Shown here one piece after another: positions 36,711-44,015 of a stretch of DNA of 64,000 bases. The translations under genes and the position numbers were made by a program. The notes beneath the pieces are model-generated. The model made no database searches, was not told where the DNA came from, and saw nothing but the letters and a program-made list of their open reading frames with translations. Location: the NCBI GenBank assembly GCA_016788865.1, contig JAEUSB010000074.1, positions 1 to 64,000 on the forward strand, read 5' to 3'. Every line of letters starts with the position of its first letter. The stretch's first letter is position 1. Source of the stretch: Leptospirales bacterium (GTDB lineage Bacteria; Spirochaetota; Leptospiria; Leptospirales; Leptonemataceae).

Positions 36711-36740
36711 TTGCGTGCAGAATCAAATATCTGCTTTAAT
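36711..36740 (+). promoter_or_regulatory. Possible sigma70 promoter of the three-gene TRL operon
   Basis: TTGCGT at 36711-36716 and TTTAAT at 36735-36740 are 18 bases apart, about 30 bases ahead of the first TRL-like gene, whose ribosome-binding site GGAGAGA starts at 36761. The match to consensus is moderate. Confidence 0.4.
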
Positions 36741-36771
36741 ATCAATTTCTTTGAAACTCAGGAGAGAGTAT

Positions 36772-37092
36772 ATGCAACAAAATTGGATCAAACGAGGGCT
36801 GGTTGTCCTCTGCCTGTCGATCGGGCTGCTGACGGTGAACTGTGTTGGCTTTGGACCACAGGGACTGCTTTTCAGTTCAACCAAGATTGGCGTCTATGGA
36901 ACAGAACCGGGCGGGACAAAAACCGGAAGAGCCTGCGCAATGTCGATTCTTAATCTGATTGCGATTGGCGACGGCAGTGTCCAGACCTCAGCAGATGAGG
37001 GTGGGATCAAAAACGTTAAAAACATTGATCTCGAGGGCTTCAGCGTTCTGGGCCTTTTTTCACAACTCTGCACTGTAACGCACGGAGATTAA
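36772..37092 (+). CDS. TRL-like lipoprotein 3
   Basis: 106 residues from the ATG at 36772 behind GGAGAGA. The signal ends LLTVNC (Cys24). The mature part begins VGFGPQGLLFSSTKIGVYG, a segment repeated in copy 5. It continues with GGTKTGRACAMSILNLIAIGDGSVQTSADEGGI, KNIDLEGFSVLGLF and CTVTHGD. Both conserved cysteines and the GD-S core are present. First of a tight three-gene unit. Confidence 0.78.
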   Translation: MQQNWIKRGLVVLCLSIGLLTVNCVGFGPQGLLFSSTKIGVYGTEPGGTKTGRACAMSILNLIAIGDGSVQTSADEGGIKNVKNIDLEGFSVLGLFSQLCTVTHGD

Positions 37093-37095
37093 CAG

Positions 37096-37419
37096 ATGAG
37101 AAAACTTATCGTTCTTGTTTCAGGAATTACCCTGCTGTTTGCCAGCTGTGCTGTTTCGCAGGTGGGTCTTCCGAGTAACACCGTGTTCTACAATGCCACG
37201 GGTGCTGGATTCTCTGGCCAGTATGTCTCGGATACCTACCGCAACGGTGAAGCATGCGCCTTCTCCGCTGGATGGTACATTCCTTTCATAGCCCTTGGCG
37301 ACGCGTCGATCGCAACAGCTGCCCGGAAATCCGGCATCACTAAGATTACATCTGTTAGCCACCGAACCAGCATGGGCCATATCATCCAAGAATTTTGCAC
37401 TGTGGTGCGGGGGTACTGA
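37096..37419 (+). CDS. TRL-like lipoprotein 4
   Basis: 107 residues, 3 bases after the previous stop, with GGAG inside the preceding gene's end. Lipobox LLFASC (Cys18). The mature part is the most divergent of the five: NTVFYNATGAGFSGQY, NGEACAFSAGWYIPFIALGDASIATAARKSGIT, SVSHRTSMG and EFCTVVRGY. The cysteine pair, GDAS and GIT remain. Confidence 0.75.
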   Translation: MRKLIVLVSGITLLFASCAVSQVGLPSNTVFYNATGAGFSGQYVSDTYRNGEACAFSAGWYIPFIALGDASIATAARKSGITKITSVSHRTSMGHIIQEFCTVVRGY

Positions 37420-37421
37420 GA

Positions 37422-37949
37422 ATGTTTAGAAAACTTTTCTTATCTGTTCTTGTCCTCGGCCTTGCCTTTTCCTTGAATACAGGTTGCATGAACTACGGTA
37501 ACTCGGCAGGCATTGGCCCATATGGGCTCATTTTCACTTCAACCAAGATTGGAACCGGCGGAACTGCGGGTGGTTCGCGTGAAGGTAGAGCTTGCGCAAC
37601 TAGCTTGCTCGTCTCGATCGGCTACGGTTTCGCTTTCGGAACGGTTGATGTCGGTGATGCGGCCCGCGACGGCAACATCAAAGTCATCAAATCCGTGCAC
37701 CGTGAAATCCTCGACGTGCTTGGACTCTTTGGACGTCATTGCACCGTTGTGGTCGGCGATGATGGCCAGGTTCCAGGACCTTCAAGCACAGGTGTCTCTG
37801 GATTTAGCGACACAGTGATTCTGAAGAATGGCGCCAGCTATACAAACTGTAAAGCTGCTGTTACGGGCGATAGCGTCGTTGTTACAACCTCAGACGGAAA
37901 AACAATCGTTCTGAGCAAAGCAGACGTGCAGACTGTTCAGAAGAAATAA
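37422..37949 (+). CDS. TRL-like lipoprotein 5 with C-terminal beta domain
   Basis: 175 residues from the ATG at 37422. The signal ends SLNTGC (Cys22). The TRL-like part repeats the GIGPYGLIFTSTKIG opening of copy 3, then GSREGRACATSLL, DVGDAARDGNIKVIKSVHRE and HCTVVVGD. The family would end there, but a further 55 residues follow. After a Gly/Pro/Ser linker there is a small beta unit (DTVILKNGASYTNCKAAVTGDSVVVTTSDGKTIVLSKADVQTV). It resembles the short Sm-like or SH3-like modules of secreted proteins by eye. Last gene before a strong terminator. Confidence 0.75.
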   Translation: MFRKLFLSVLVLGLAFSLNTGCMNYGNSAGIGPYGLIFTSTKIGTGGTAGGSREGRACATSLLVSIGYGFAFGTVDVGDAARDGNIKVIKSVHREILDVLGLFGRHCTVVVGDDGQVPGPSSTGVSGFSDTVILKNGASYTNCKAAVTGDSVVVTTSDGKTIVLSKADVQTVQKK

Positions 37950-37980
37950 CTGACGCGCAATTGCGCTATCAGTTCATTGA

Positions 37981-38008
37981 AAGGCGAGCCATGCGGCTCG
38001 CCTTTTTT
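37981..38008 (+). terminator. Rho-independent terminator after the TRL operon
   Basis: AAGGCGAGCC-ATGC-GGCTCGCCTT is a perfect 10-pair stem running into TTTTTTGTTTT. The stem starts 31 bases beyond the stop of the last TRL-like gene and 31 bases beyond the end of the convergent fliH gene, so it may serve both. A second palindrome, GCGCAATTGCGC, lies just upstream near 37956. Confidence 0.85.
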
Positions 38009-38038
38009 GTTTTCAGGATTGGCCAGATCGATCTTCTA

Positions 38039-38977
38039 CTACTTACCTGCCATGGGCTGGGCATTCCGAATCGCTTCTTCAATTTCCTTGAGCTGCGTAG
38101 AAATGCGCGCATCGATTGAACCAACGTCAGTTTCAATGATGCAACCACCACGATCGATCCTTGAATCTTCGTAGATGTTAACCTTGCGAAGGGACTCCAT
38201 CATCTTAATAAGTTCGTCCTTGTGTGCAGTGGTGAGTTCGAGATCAGCAAAGTTGACCCGGATGTCCACGCGGTCACGATCCTTGATCCGCTTCAGTGCC
38301 TCACGAATGTTGTTGAGCACGACTTCTTTCCGTTCCGCGACCTCGTCCTTGATGACCTTACGCGCCACCATCAGGATCATATCCACCATCTGCTTTTCGG
38401 AAGCTGCAATGATCTCTTCGCGAACGTCAATCGCCTGACCCACAATCGTTCCAATCCGGTCGATCAAACGACGGACTTCTGATTGTCCTTTTTTGAAGCC
38501 GACTTCGCGTCCCGCATCGTACCCTTTCTGATATGCTTCGTGCTCGATTTCAGCAACGCGCATCTCTGCTTCTTTGATCATGCGCTCGGCTTCGATTTTG
38601 GCGCGGTCGACTAGCTGTTCTGCGTTTACGCGCGCGGTTTCTTCTTCGCGCTTGGCCTTTTCTTTGGATTCCTGGATTAGGTTGAAGGCTACGCCCTTCC
38701 CTTCTTCTTCGATGGCACGGGCTCGCTCATGAGCCTCTTCGAGCATCTTCTGGATCTTTTCTTCCGTTTCCTTGCGATACCGGTCGAGTTCAGCCTCGAT
38801 CTCTTCGATCGTGGGGCCATGGTATTGCTCGATTACATTGCCTTCCGAATCTACTTCGTATTCGTCTGTATCTTCAATGCCCTGGAACTTCTTATACTTG
38901 TCCGGGATCTCAAGTTCGACCAGGTCACGGGCCTGGGAGATCTGTGCGGGTTTGAATACGAGCTTGCCTGTGGCCAT
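38039..38977 (-). CDS. fliH: Flagellar assembly protein FliH
   Basis: 312 residues. The middle is a long charged coiled coil (about 60-150, EERARAIEEE, AERMIKEAEMRVAEIEHEAYQKGYDAGREVGFKKGQSEV) with the GxxxG-like glycine spacing of FliH. A C-terminal domain follows (ASEKQMVDMILMVARKVIKDEV, KVNIYEDSRIDRGGCIIETDVGSIDARISTQL) like FliH/HrpE/SctL. It regulates the FliI export ATPase of the flagellar secretion apparatus. It is a single-gene unit here, without fliG or fliI beside it. AAGGGGAG precedes the ATG. Confidence 0.9.
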   Translation of the reverse strand: MATGKLVFKPAQISQARDLVELEIPDKYKKFQGIEDTDEYEVDSEGNVIEQYHGPTIEEIEAELDRYRKETEEKIQKMLEEAHERARAIEEEGKGVAFNLIQESKEKAKREEETARVNAEQLVDRAKIEAERMIKEAEMRVAEIEHEAYQKGYDAGREVGFKKGQSEVRRLIDRIGTIVGQAIDVREEIIAASEKQMVDMILMVARKVIKDEVAERKEVVLNNIREALKRIKDRDRVDIRVNFADLELTTAHKDELIKMMESLRKVNIYEDSRIDRGGCIIETDVGSIDARISTQLKEIEEAIRNAQPMAGK

Positions 38978-39189
38978 TCTGTTCGACTCCCCTTCTTATA
39001 GAAAAAAGTACAAGGATTTTTTTGACCCTATTTTCATTATCGGGCGATTACAGGGCTTGGCTGCGGCTAAATTTGGCCGGGATGCCTCCGCCCGGCTTCG
39101 ATTCCCCCGGGGGCCATTCTCCGGTTCCGCCAATGTCCTGGCTTACCCGAAAATCCTTGTCCAGACCCAGGCCTGGAAAACCCTGTTCT

Positions 39190-39963
39190 ATGAGCCTCGC
39201 AGTCAGCCGCCCCGACGCACATACCGTTCGCATACAGCTCGATCGTCCGGATGCACTCAACGCAATGAGCCGGGAACTCCTGGGCAAGCTGGAGACGACC
39301 ATCCGGGATTTGTCCCTCGACACTACCGTTCGCGCAATGATCCTTACCGGCACAGGCCGGTCTTTTTCTACAGGAGCGGATCTCAAAGAAAGGGCTACCA
39401 TGAATCCAACCGAGGTGCGGGACTTCTTGAACCGTATCGGGGTGCTTTTTGCGGCAATCGAGGCCCTTCCCTTTCCAACCATCTGTGCAATCAATGGATT
39501 CGCTTTTGGCGGCGGCCTTGAGCTGGCGCTGACTTGCGACTTCCGCCTGGCGGCAAGCGACGCCACGCTTGGCCTGACCGAAACGTCCCTTGGAATCATA
39601 CCGGGTGCGGGTGGAACGCAACGCCTGACAAAGTTGATAGGAGCGGCAAAGTCAAAGCTCCTTGTGTTCACAGCGCGCAAAATATCGGCAAGTGACGCAC
39701 TGAAACTTGGAATCGTGGAAGAGGTGGTGGAGCCTAATGACCTGGATGCGGCGGCACTCCGTCTTGCAGGTGAGATTGCAAAAAATGCTCCCATTGCCGT
39801 TCGTCAGGCAAAGTTTGCCATAAATGCTGCAGCGAGCGTTGATCTAGCGACTGGCCTTACTGTTGAAAGAAATGCCTACGAGATTACAATTCCAACCAAA
39901 GATCGCGTGGAAGCGCTCCAGGCCTTCAGGGAAAAACGCAAACCACAATTCACAGGTGAGTAA
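39190..39963 (+). CDS. Enoyl-CoA hydratase/isomerase family protein
   Basis: 257 residues from the ATG at 39190; longer in-frame starts add unlike sequence. Crotonase blocks are visible: IQLDRPDALNAMSREL, the oxyanion loop FSTGADLKE, INGFAFGGGLELALTCDFRLAAS with the first catalytic Glu, and LGLTETSLGIIPGAGGTQRL with the second catalytic Glu. With both glutamates present it should be an active hydratase, probably in fatty-acid or branched-chain amino-acid breakdown. No ribosome-binding site is obvious. dcd follows after 3 bases. Confidence 0.88.
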   Translation: MSLAVSRPDAHTVRIQLDRPDALNAMSRELLGKLETTIRDLSLDTTVRAMILTGTGRSFSTGADLKERATMNPTEVRDFLNRIGVLFAAIEALPFPTICAINGFAFGGGLELALTCDFRLAASDATLGLTETSLGIIPGAGGTQRLTKLIGAAKSKLLVFTARKISASDALKLGIVEEVVEPNDLDAAALRLAGEIAKNAPIAVRQAKFAINAAASVDLATGLTVERNAYEITIPTKDRVEALQAFREKRKPQFTGE

Positions 39964-39966
39964 AAG

Positions 39967-40491
39967 ATGATTCTGACCGGACCTGAAATCGTTCGCCGCA
40001 TGGGGCAGGACATTCGCATAGAACCCTATGACCCGTCCCTTGTTAACCCTAACTCCTACAATCTACGCTTGAATGATGAGCTCGTCGTCTACAAAAACCA
40101 CGAGCTGGATATGAAAAAAGGCTCTGAAACAGAAATCATCAAGATTCCACCGGAAGGATTGGTCATTGAGCCGGGACGTCTGTATCTTGGAAGAACTGTA
40201 GAGTATACCGAGACGTTCAACCTGGTCCCAATGCTCGAAGGTAGATCTTCCATTGGACGGCTTGGACTCTTTGTGCACGTTACAGCGGGATTTGGTGACG
40301 TTGGATTCCGGGGCTATTGGACGCTTGAGATTTCTGCGATTCAACCGATTCGCATTTATCCGTTTGTGTCCATCTGCCAGATCTTCTACCATACCATCGA
40401 AGGTGAAATCGTGGAATATAAATCGGGGAAGTATCAGAATAATAAGGGAATCCAGCCAAGCTTACTGTTCAAAGAACTGGAAAAAAGCTGA
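39967..40491 (+). CDS. dcd: dCTP deaminase
   Basis: 174 residues. EGRSSIGRLGLFVHVTAGFGDVGFRGYWTLE (91-121, catalytic Glu121) is the deaminase active site, and KYQNNKGIQPSLLFKE is the C-terminal nucleotide-binding lid. It converts dCTP to dUTP (or, in bifunctional members, directly to dUMP). The dUTPase gene dut is also in this window, so the usual two-step route to dUMP is available. cysE starts directly after its stop. Confidence 0.92.
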   Translation: MILTGPEIVRRMGQDIRIEPYDPSLVNPNSYNLRLNDELVVYKNHELDMKKGSETEIIKIPPEGLVIEPGRLYLGRTVEYTETFNLVPMLEGRSSIGRLGLFVHVTAGFGDVGFRGYWTLEISAIQPIRIYPFVSICQIFYHTIEGEIVEYKSGKYQNNKGIQPSLLFKELEKS

Positions 40492-41088
40492 ATGAGCTCT
40501 CGTCTCGCGCAGGACGTGCGCGCAATCTTTCGAAACGATCCTGCGGCGCACGGTCTGGAGTTTTTACTTTATCCCTGCTTGCATGCAATCGCATGTCACA
40601 GATTGATCAGTCATCCACTCTATAAGATTGGGTTTCGATTCTTCGCGCGATTCTTCTCGCAGCTTTCGCGTTTCTTTACTGGAATTGAAATTCATCCCGG
40701 GGCAAAAATCGACGGCGGCTTCTTTATTGATCACGGGATGGGTGTGGTAATTGGTGAAACGGCGGAGATTGGTCGAGATGTTGTGCTGTTCCATGGCGTC
40801 ACCCTGGGAGGAACCGGGAAGCACAAGGAACGCAGGCATCCTATCATTGGGAATCATGTATTGATCGGCACCTCGGCCACGCTACTTGGGCCCATTCATG
40901 TGGGTGATAATGCAAAAATTGGGGCTGAAACAGTAATCATCAATCGCGACGTACCGGCCGATTGCACCGTCGTGGGCACGCCGGGCAAAATTGTTAAGCG
41001 CGGGCCTAAAAAATTAAAGCGCCCAGAATCTCTTCCGATCAGTCAATATAGGGTAGATGAGCTTGAAGCCGAGTCGAATGGCACTTGA
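40492..41088 (+). CDS. cysE: Serine O-acetyltransferase
   Basis: 198 residues, the short bacterial form. The left-handed beta-helix repeats are clear: [50 protein letters not shown] with the catalytic His, and [26 protein letters not shown]. It acetylates serine with acetyl-CoA to supply CysK. The C-terminus is ELEAESNGT, without the final isoleucine that in Escherichia coli and others inserts into the CysK active site, so a standard cysteine synthase complex is not expected. Confidence 0.93.
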   Translation: MSSRLAQDVRAIFRNDPAAHGLEFLLYPCLHAIACHRLISHPLYKIGFRFFARFFSQLSRFFTGIEIHPGAKIDGGFFIDHGMGVVIGETAEIGRDVVLFHGVTLGGTGKHKERRHPIIGNHVLIGTSATLLGPIHVGDNAKIGAETVIINRDVPADCTVVGTPGKIVKRGPKKLKRPESLPISQYRVDELEAESNGT

Positions 41089-41124
41089 CGCGCATTCGGC
41101 AGGCTGAGAAAGTTCGGTAGCGAC

Positions 41125-41826
41125 ATGCTTGAATTCTATCGTGGAAATCCCGAGGCACCTTCTGGCAGCCTTTTGTTCTACTGCCGGGTGCGCGGGCCAA
41201 ATCCTTTTGCCCCGGATGCAAAGCTCCTAATATGTCACGTTGTCGTAAGCTACCTGGGGGTTCGCTCGAACAATTTCCCTGTGGTGGTTTTCCCGCCCTC
41301 GGCCCTGGATGCGGAACAGGAATTCTACGACTTACTGGAACTGGATGAGGAAAGCGACGTAGTCCGCCTGGAAGATTTTGAGATTCCTGAGGGAAAAGCA
41401 GAATCGGACTACATGAATGAACGCCTGGAGCGCTTCAACGATCGCGTCTACGAATACGTTGAGATGTATCGCAAGCAACTCGATAAGAAACTCAAGCGCG
41501 TTTCAAGCGGCTTGAAAGATCCACTGTTCCCGGATCAACCTCTGCTCATTCCAGGGCCCACCATGGACGATAACACTGCAATCCAGAGTATTGAACAGTG
41601 CATCCGGGACGGTTTCAGTGATAAACAGAGTCTGACGCATGCCATTGACTTTCTGAAAACAAAGCATCCGCAGCTGGACATGATCAACCTGGAGGCCGCT
41701 GCCAAACAGGACGACGTTCAGCTCAGCTCGCTCTATCTCGATAAATTCAAGGCAATCCTTGCCGAGAAGTATGAAGACGCAGCGCGCATTCAGGTCCAAA
41801 TTCGTAACTTCAATCCAGCCGGATGA
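41125..41826 (+). CDS. Unknown protein with a C-terminal UVR-like motif
   Basis: 233 residues. The N-terminal 100 residues are a beta-rich region resembling bifunctional-nuclease-type or DUF151-like sequence only loosely. Residues 100-140 form a charged helix. The last 30 residues (LYLDKFKAILAEKYEDAARIQVQIRNF) fit the UVR helical hairpin found in UvrB, UvrC and ClpC-type proteins and their adaptors, which mediates protein contacts. Its stop overlaps the aldo/keto reductase start (ATGA). A DNA-repair or proteolysis adaptor role is a guess. Confidence 0.6.
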   Translation: MLEFYRGNPEAPSGSLLFYCRVRGPNPFAPDAKLLICHVVVSYLGVRSNNFPVVVFPPSALDAEQEFYDLLELDEESDVVRLEDFEIPEGKAESDYMNERLERFNDRVYEYVEMYRKQLDKKLKRVSSGLKDPLFPDQPLLIPGPTMDDNTAIQSIEQCIRDGFSDKQSLTHAIDFLKTKHPQLDMINLEAAAKQDDVQLSSLYLDKFKAILAEKYEDAARIQVQIRNFNPAG

Positions 41827-43343
41827 GTTCTGCGCCTGACTTTGGGTCCGCACTCATTTCGGGCTTCGCAACCCCGGAAGCGACGCGCAGCTACTTTCGC
41901 GATCTAAAATCACTCGATTACAGAGAACTGTCCTGGTTTAGAATTCACGCGAAAACAAATCTGGCCCTCTCGCGTCTTGGCTTTGGCGGCTATCGTGTAA
42001 CGTCCGGGTACAGACCCCATTTTGACGCATTGCGCGAAGCCATAATAACCGGGACCAATGTCATTGATACTTCTACAAATTACTCTGACGGAGGTTCAGA
42101 ACAACTGGTAGGCGATGTAATTCGCGAACTCATCTCTGCAAACCGAATCAAGCGTGAAATGGTCGTTGTTGTAACCAAAGTGGGATACATCCAGGGCAAG
42201 ACCCTGGAACTCACGCGCGGGACTGGGCTGGCTGACATTGTTGAATATTCGCCGGAATGCTGGCATTGCATCCACCCGGACTTTCTGCGTGCACAAATCC
42301 AGCTCTCCAGATATCGTTTGGGACTCAAGACGATCGATTTTCTGCTGCTGCACAACCCTGAATATTTTTTGCTCGACGCAAAGAATCGCGGTACTCCCCC
42401 CGATGATGCGCGAAATGAATATGAGCGTCGCCTCAAGCGATCATTCACAGCACTGGAAGAGCTTGTTGACAGAGGTGTGATTCGCTATTATGGAATCTCA
42501 TCAAACACACTCCCCGCTTCGCAGACAGAATTTGCTTCAACGCATCTTGATGCAGTACTGCGCGCAGCCGGGCCACATTTTCAGGCAATCCAGTTCCCTG
42601 GAAACGTAATTGAGACGGACTTTCGTTTCAACAGAAACGCAGGCGGTGGAATTCTTGCAAACACGGCGGCAGCTGCCGGCCTCTGGACCATGTGCAATAG
42701 ACCGCTCAATGCGGCAGGCGCGGGTGGACTCGTGCGGCTTGCAAGACTCGTTGAACCGCCCCCGGATGGCGGCGATTCAGGTATCGCCGAGTTCCACCAG
42801 ATGCAAGGGCGCCTGACGGACCTTGAAAATCGCCTTGGGGAAGTTTTTGGGGACCGATTCGTGTTTGGCGGCGACGCGCCCTCATTTTCACAGATTCTTG
42901 CAACACAGCGAGACTCGTTCCACACCACGGACCATTTGCGTGTAGCCATCCCGGGTTTGGTTGTGATCTTTGAAAAGACGGTTCGTCGCCTGCAAACGGC
43001 CGCGCGGTCGCCAAGCGAAAAGATTGCTTTTGAACAGTACGTAAAGGTTGTCAATGCCGTGCTGCATCATTGGGAGAATTATACATCATTCCTGCACCAT
43101 CAGAAAATGGAAGAACTCGAACGGGCCCTGGCTGATGCCAATCCTGCCCTGGCCGGGCAACCCCTGGCAAGGCAGGCCCTCTTGTTCCTGCTCGCAGGAC
43201 GGGTGCCGGCAACCGTACTGGTTGGAATGCGCAAGGTGAAATACGTGAGACAGCTCAGCCAGGTCTACCGGGTTCCGCCGCCCCAGGAAAGCGACGCACT
43301 CGGTATCGTGACGGCCGCCTCACATGCCCTGGATAAATTTTGA
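41823..43343 (+). CDS. Aldo/keto reductase family protein with long C-terminal extension
   Basis: 506 residues, longer than the usual 300-340. The reductase tetrad is present: Asp82 and Tyr87 in IDTSTNYSDGGSE, Lys119 in VTKVGY and His177 in LLLHNPEY. Sequence after about residue 240 departs from the family (FPGNVIETDFRFNRNAGGGILANTAAAAG), though the end (GRVPATVLVGMRKVKYVRQL) resembles its cofactor-binding finish. The long insert between may be an added helical domain. NADP-dependent reduction of an unknown carbonyl is expected. Coupled to the UVR-motif gene by ATGA. Confidence 0.82.
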   Translation: MSSAPDFGSALISGFATPEATRSYFRDLKSLDYRELSWFRIHAKTNLALSRLGFGGYRVTSGYRPHFDALREAIITGTNVIDTSTNYSDGGSEQLVGDVIRELISANRIKREMVVVVTKVGYIQGKTLELTRGTGLADIVEYSPECWHCIHPDFLRAQIQLSRYRLGLKTIDFLLLHNPEYFLLDAKNRGTPPDDARNEYERRLKRSFTALEELVDRGVIRYYGISSNTLPASQTEFASTHLDAVLRAAGPHFQAIQFPGNVIETDFRFNRNAGGGILANTAAAAGLWTMCNRPLNAAGAGGLVRLARLVEPPPDGGDSGIAEFHQMQGRLTDLENRLGEVFGDRFVFGGDAPSFSQILATQRDSFHTTDHLRVAIPGLVVIFEKTVRRLQTAARSPSEKIAFEQYVKVVNAVLHHWENYTSFLHHQKMEELERALADANPALAGQPLARQALLFLLAGRVPATVLVGMRKVKYVRQLSQVYRVPPPQESDALGIVTAASHALDKF

Positions 43344-43377
43344 TTGCCCGGTAGGCGCGCCCCCCTCAAATCGAAGT

Positions 43378-43599
43378 ATGCTCACAAAACAGCAAGAAGA
43401 GCTCATCGTCGTCTATAACCAGGCATTGGCCCTTTACAAGAACCGTAAGTTCAAGGAGGCCAAAGCGCTGTTTCAGAAAGGTCTGGAGCTCGTGCCGGAG
43501 GACGGCCCTTCTTTGCTCTATATCGATCGCTGTGACGGATACATTGAAGACCCACCAGGTGAAGACTGGGATGGCGTCTACGTCATGAAAACGAAGTAA
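43378..43599 (+). CDS. Orphan TPR module of the class III adenylate cyclase tail type
   Basis: 73 residues from the ATG at 43378. The sequence (VYNQALALYKNRKFKEAKALFQKGLELVPEDGPSLLYIDRCDGYIEDPPGEDWDGVYVMKTK) matches the short TPR-like C-terminus found on many class III adenylate/guanylate cyclases. There it ends in DWDGV-x-x-M-x-x-K just after the catalytic domain. Here no cyclase is attached and none is visible nearby. It could act in trans on a cyclase or replace a lost tail. It lies between the aldo/keto reductase and bactofilin genes with spacings of 34 and 11 bases. Confidence 0.75.
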   Translation: MLTKQQEELIVVYNQALALYKNRKFKEAKALFQKGLELVPEDGPSLLYIDRCDGYIEDPPGEDWDGVYVMKTK

Positions 43600-43610
43600 C
43601 CAGGAATTAT

Positions 43611-44015
43611 ATGCTCAAAAAGAAAGAAACCTCGCCCGGCATGACCGAAGGCGGCCCTATTTCCACAATCCTCGGAAGAGAGACATCCTTCCAGGGCGTT
43701 ATGGAATTCAAACGGCCGCTGCAAATCAACGGGCACTTTGAGGGCGAGCTGGTCACTGACGGAGTGCTCGTGGTCGGAGAGGGCGCAGTCGTTAAAGCAA
43801 ACATCCGAGCCGGCATTGTAATCGTTGCCGGTGAGGTGACAGGAAACATTGAAGCACGCCAGAAACTTGAAATGCTTACTTCAGGGCGCGTGTTTGGCAA
43901 TGTGCGCACAGCAAAGCTTCAGGTAGCAGACGGTGTTGTGTTCGATGGAAATTGTGAAATGATTACGGAGGGTCAGTCCTCCAACCGTGCCACAGAAGCA
44001 AAAGCATCGGCGTGA
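43611..44015 (+). CDS. Bactofilin
   Basis: 134 residues of the polymer-forming cytoskeletal family. A short disordered N-terminus is followed by a right-handed beta-helix of hydrophobic repeats: GVMEFKRPLQINGHFEGELVTDGVLVVGEGAVVKANIRAGIVIVAGEVTGNIEARQKLEML and GRVFGNVRTAKLQV. Bactofilins polymerise without nucleotide under the membrane and direct cell shape or local wall synthesis. AGGA precedes the ATG. Its last 43 bases overlap the 3' end of the convergent glycosyltransferase gene. Confidence 0.9.
   Translation: MLKKKETSPGMTEGGPISTILGRETSFQGVMEFKRPLQINGHFEGELVTDGVLVVGEGAVVKANIRAGIVIVAGEVTGNIEARQKLEMLTSGRVFGNVRTAKLQVADGVVFDGNCEMITEGQSSNRATEAKASA

Noticed and set aside
36618-36771. Additional small lipoprotein between the two plus-strand lipoprotein groups
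   Set aside because: No frame with a signal and lipobox; the region is better explained as the promoter of the TRL operon.
39034-39050. CCCGATAAT on the minus strand upstream of fliH as a sigma28 -10 element
   Set aside because: No TAAA-type -35 element lies at the proper distance.
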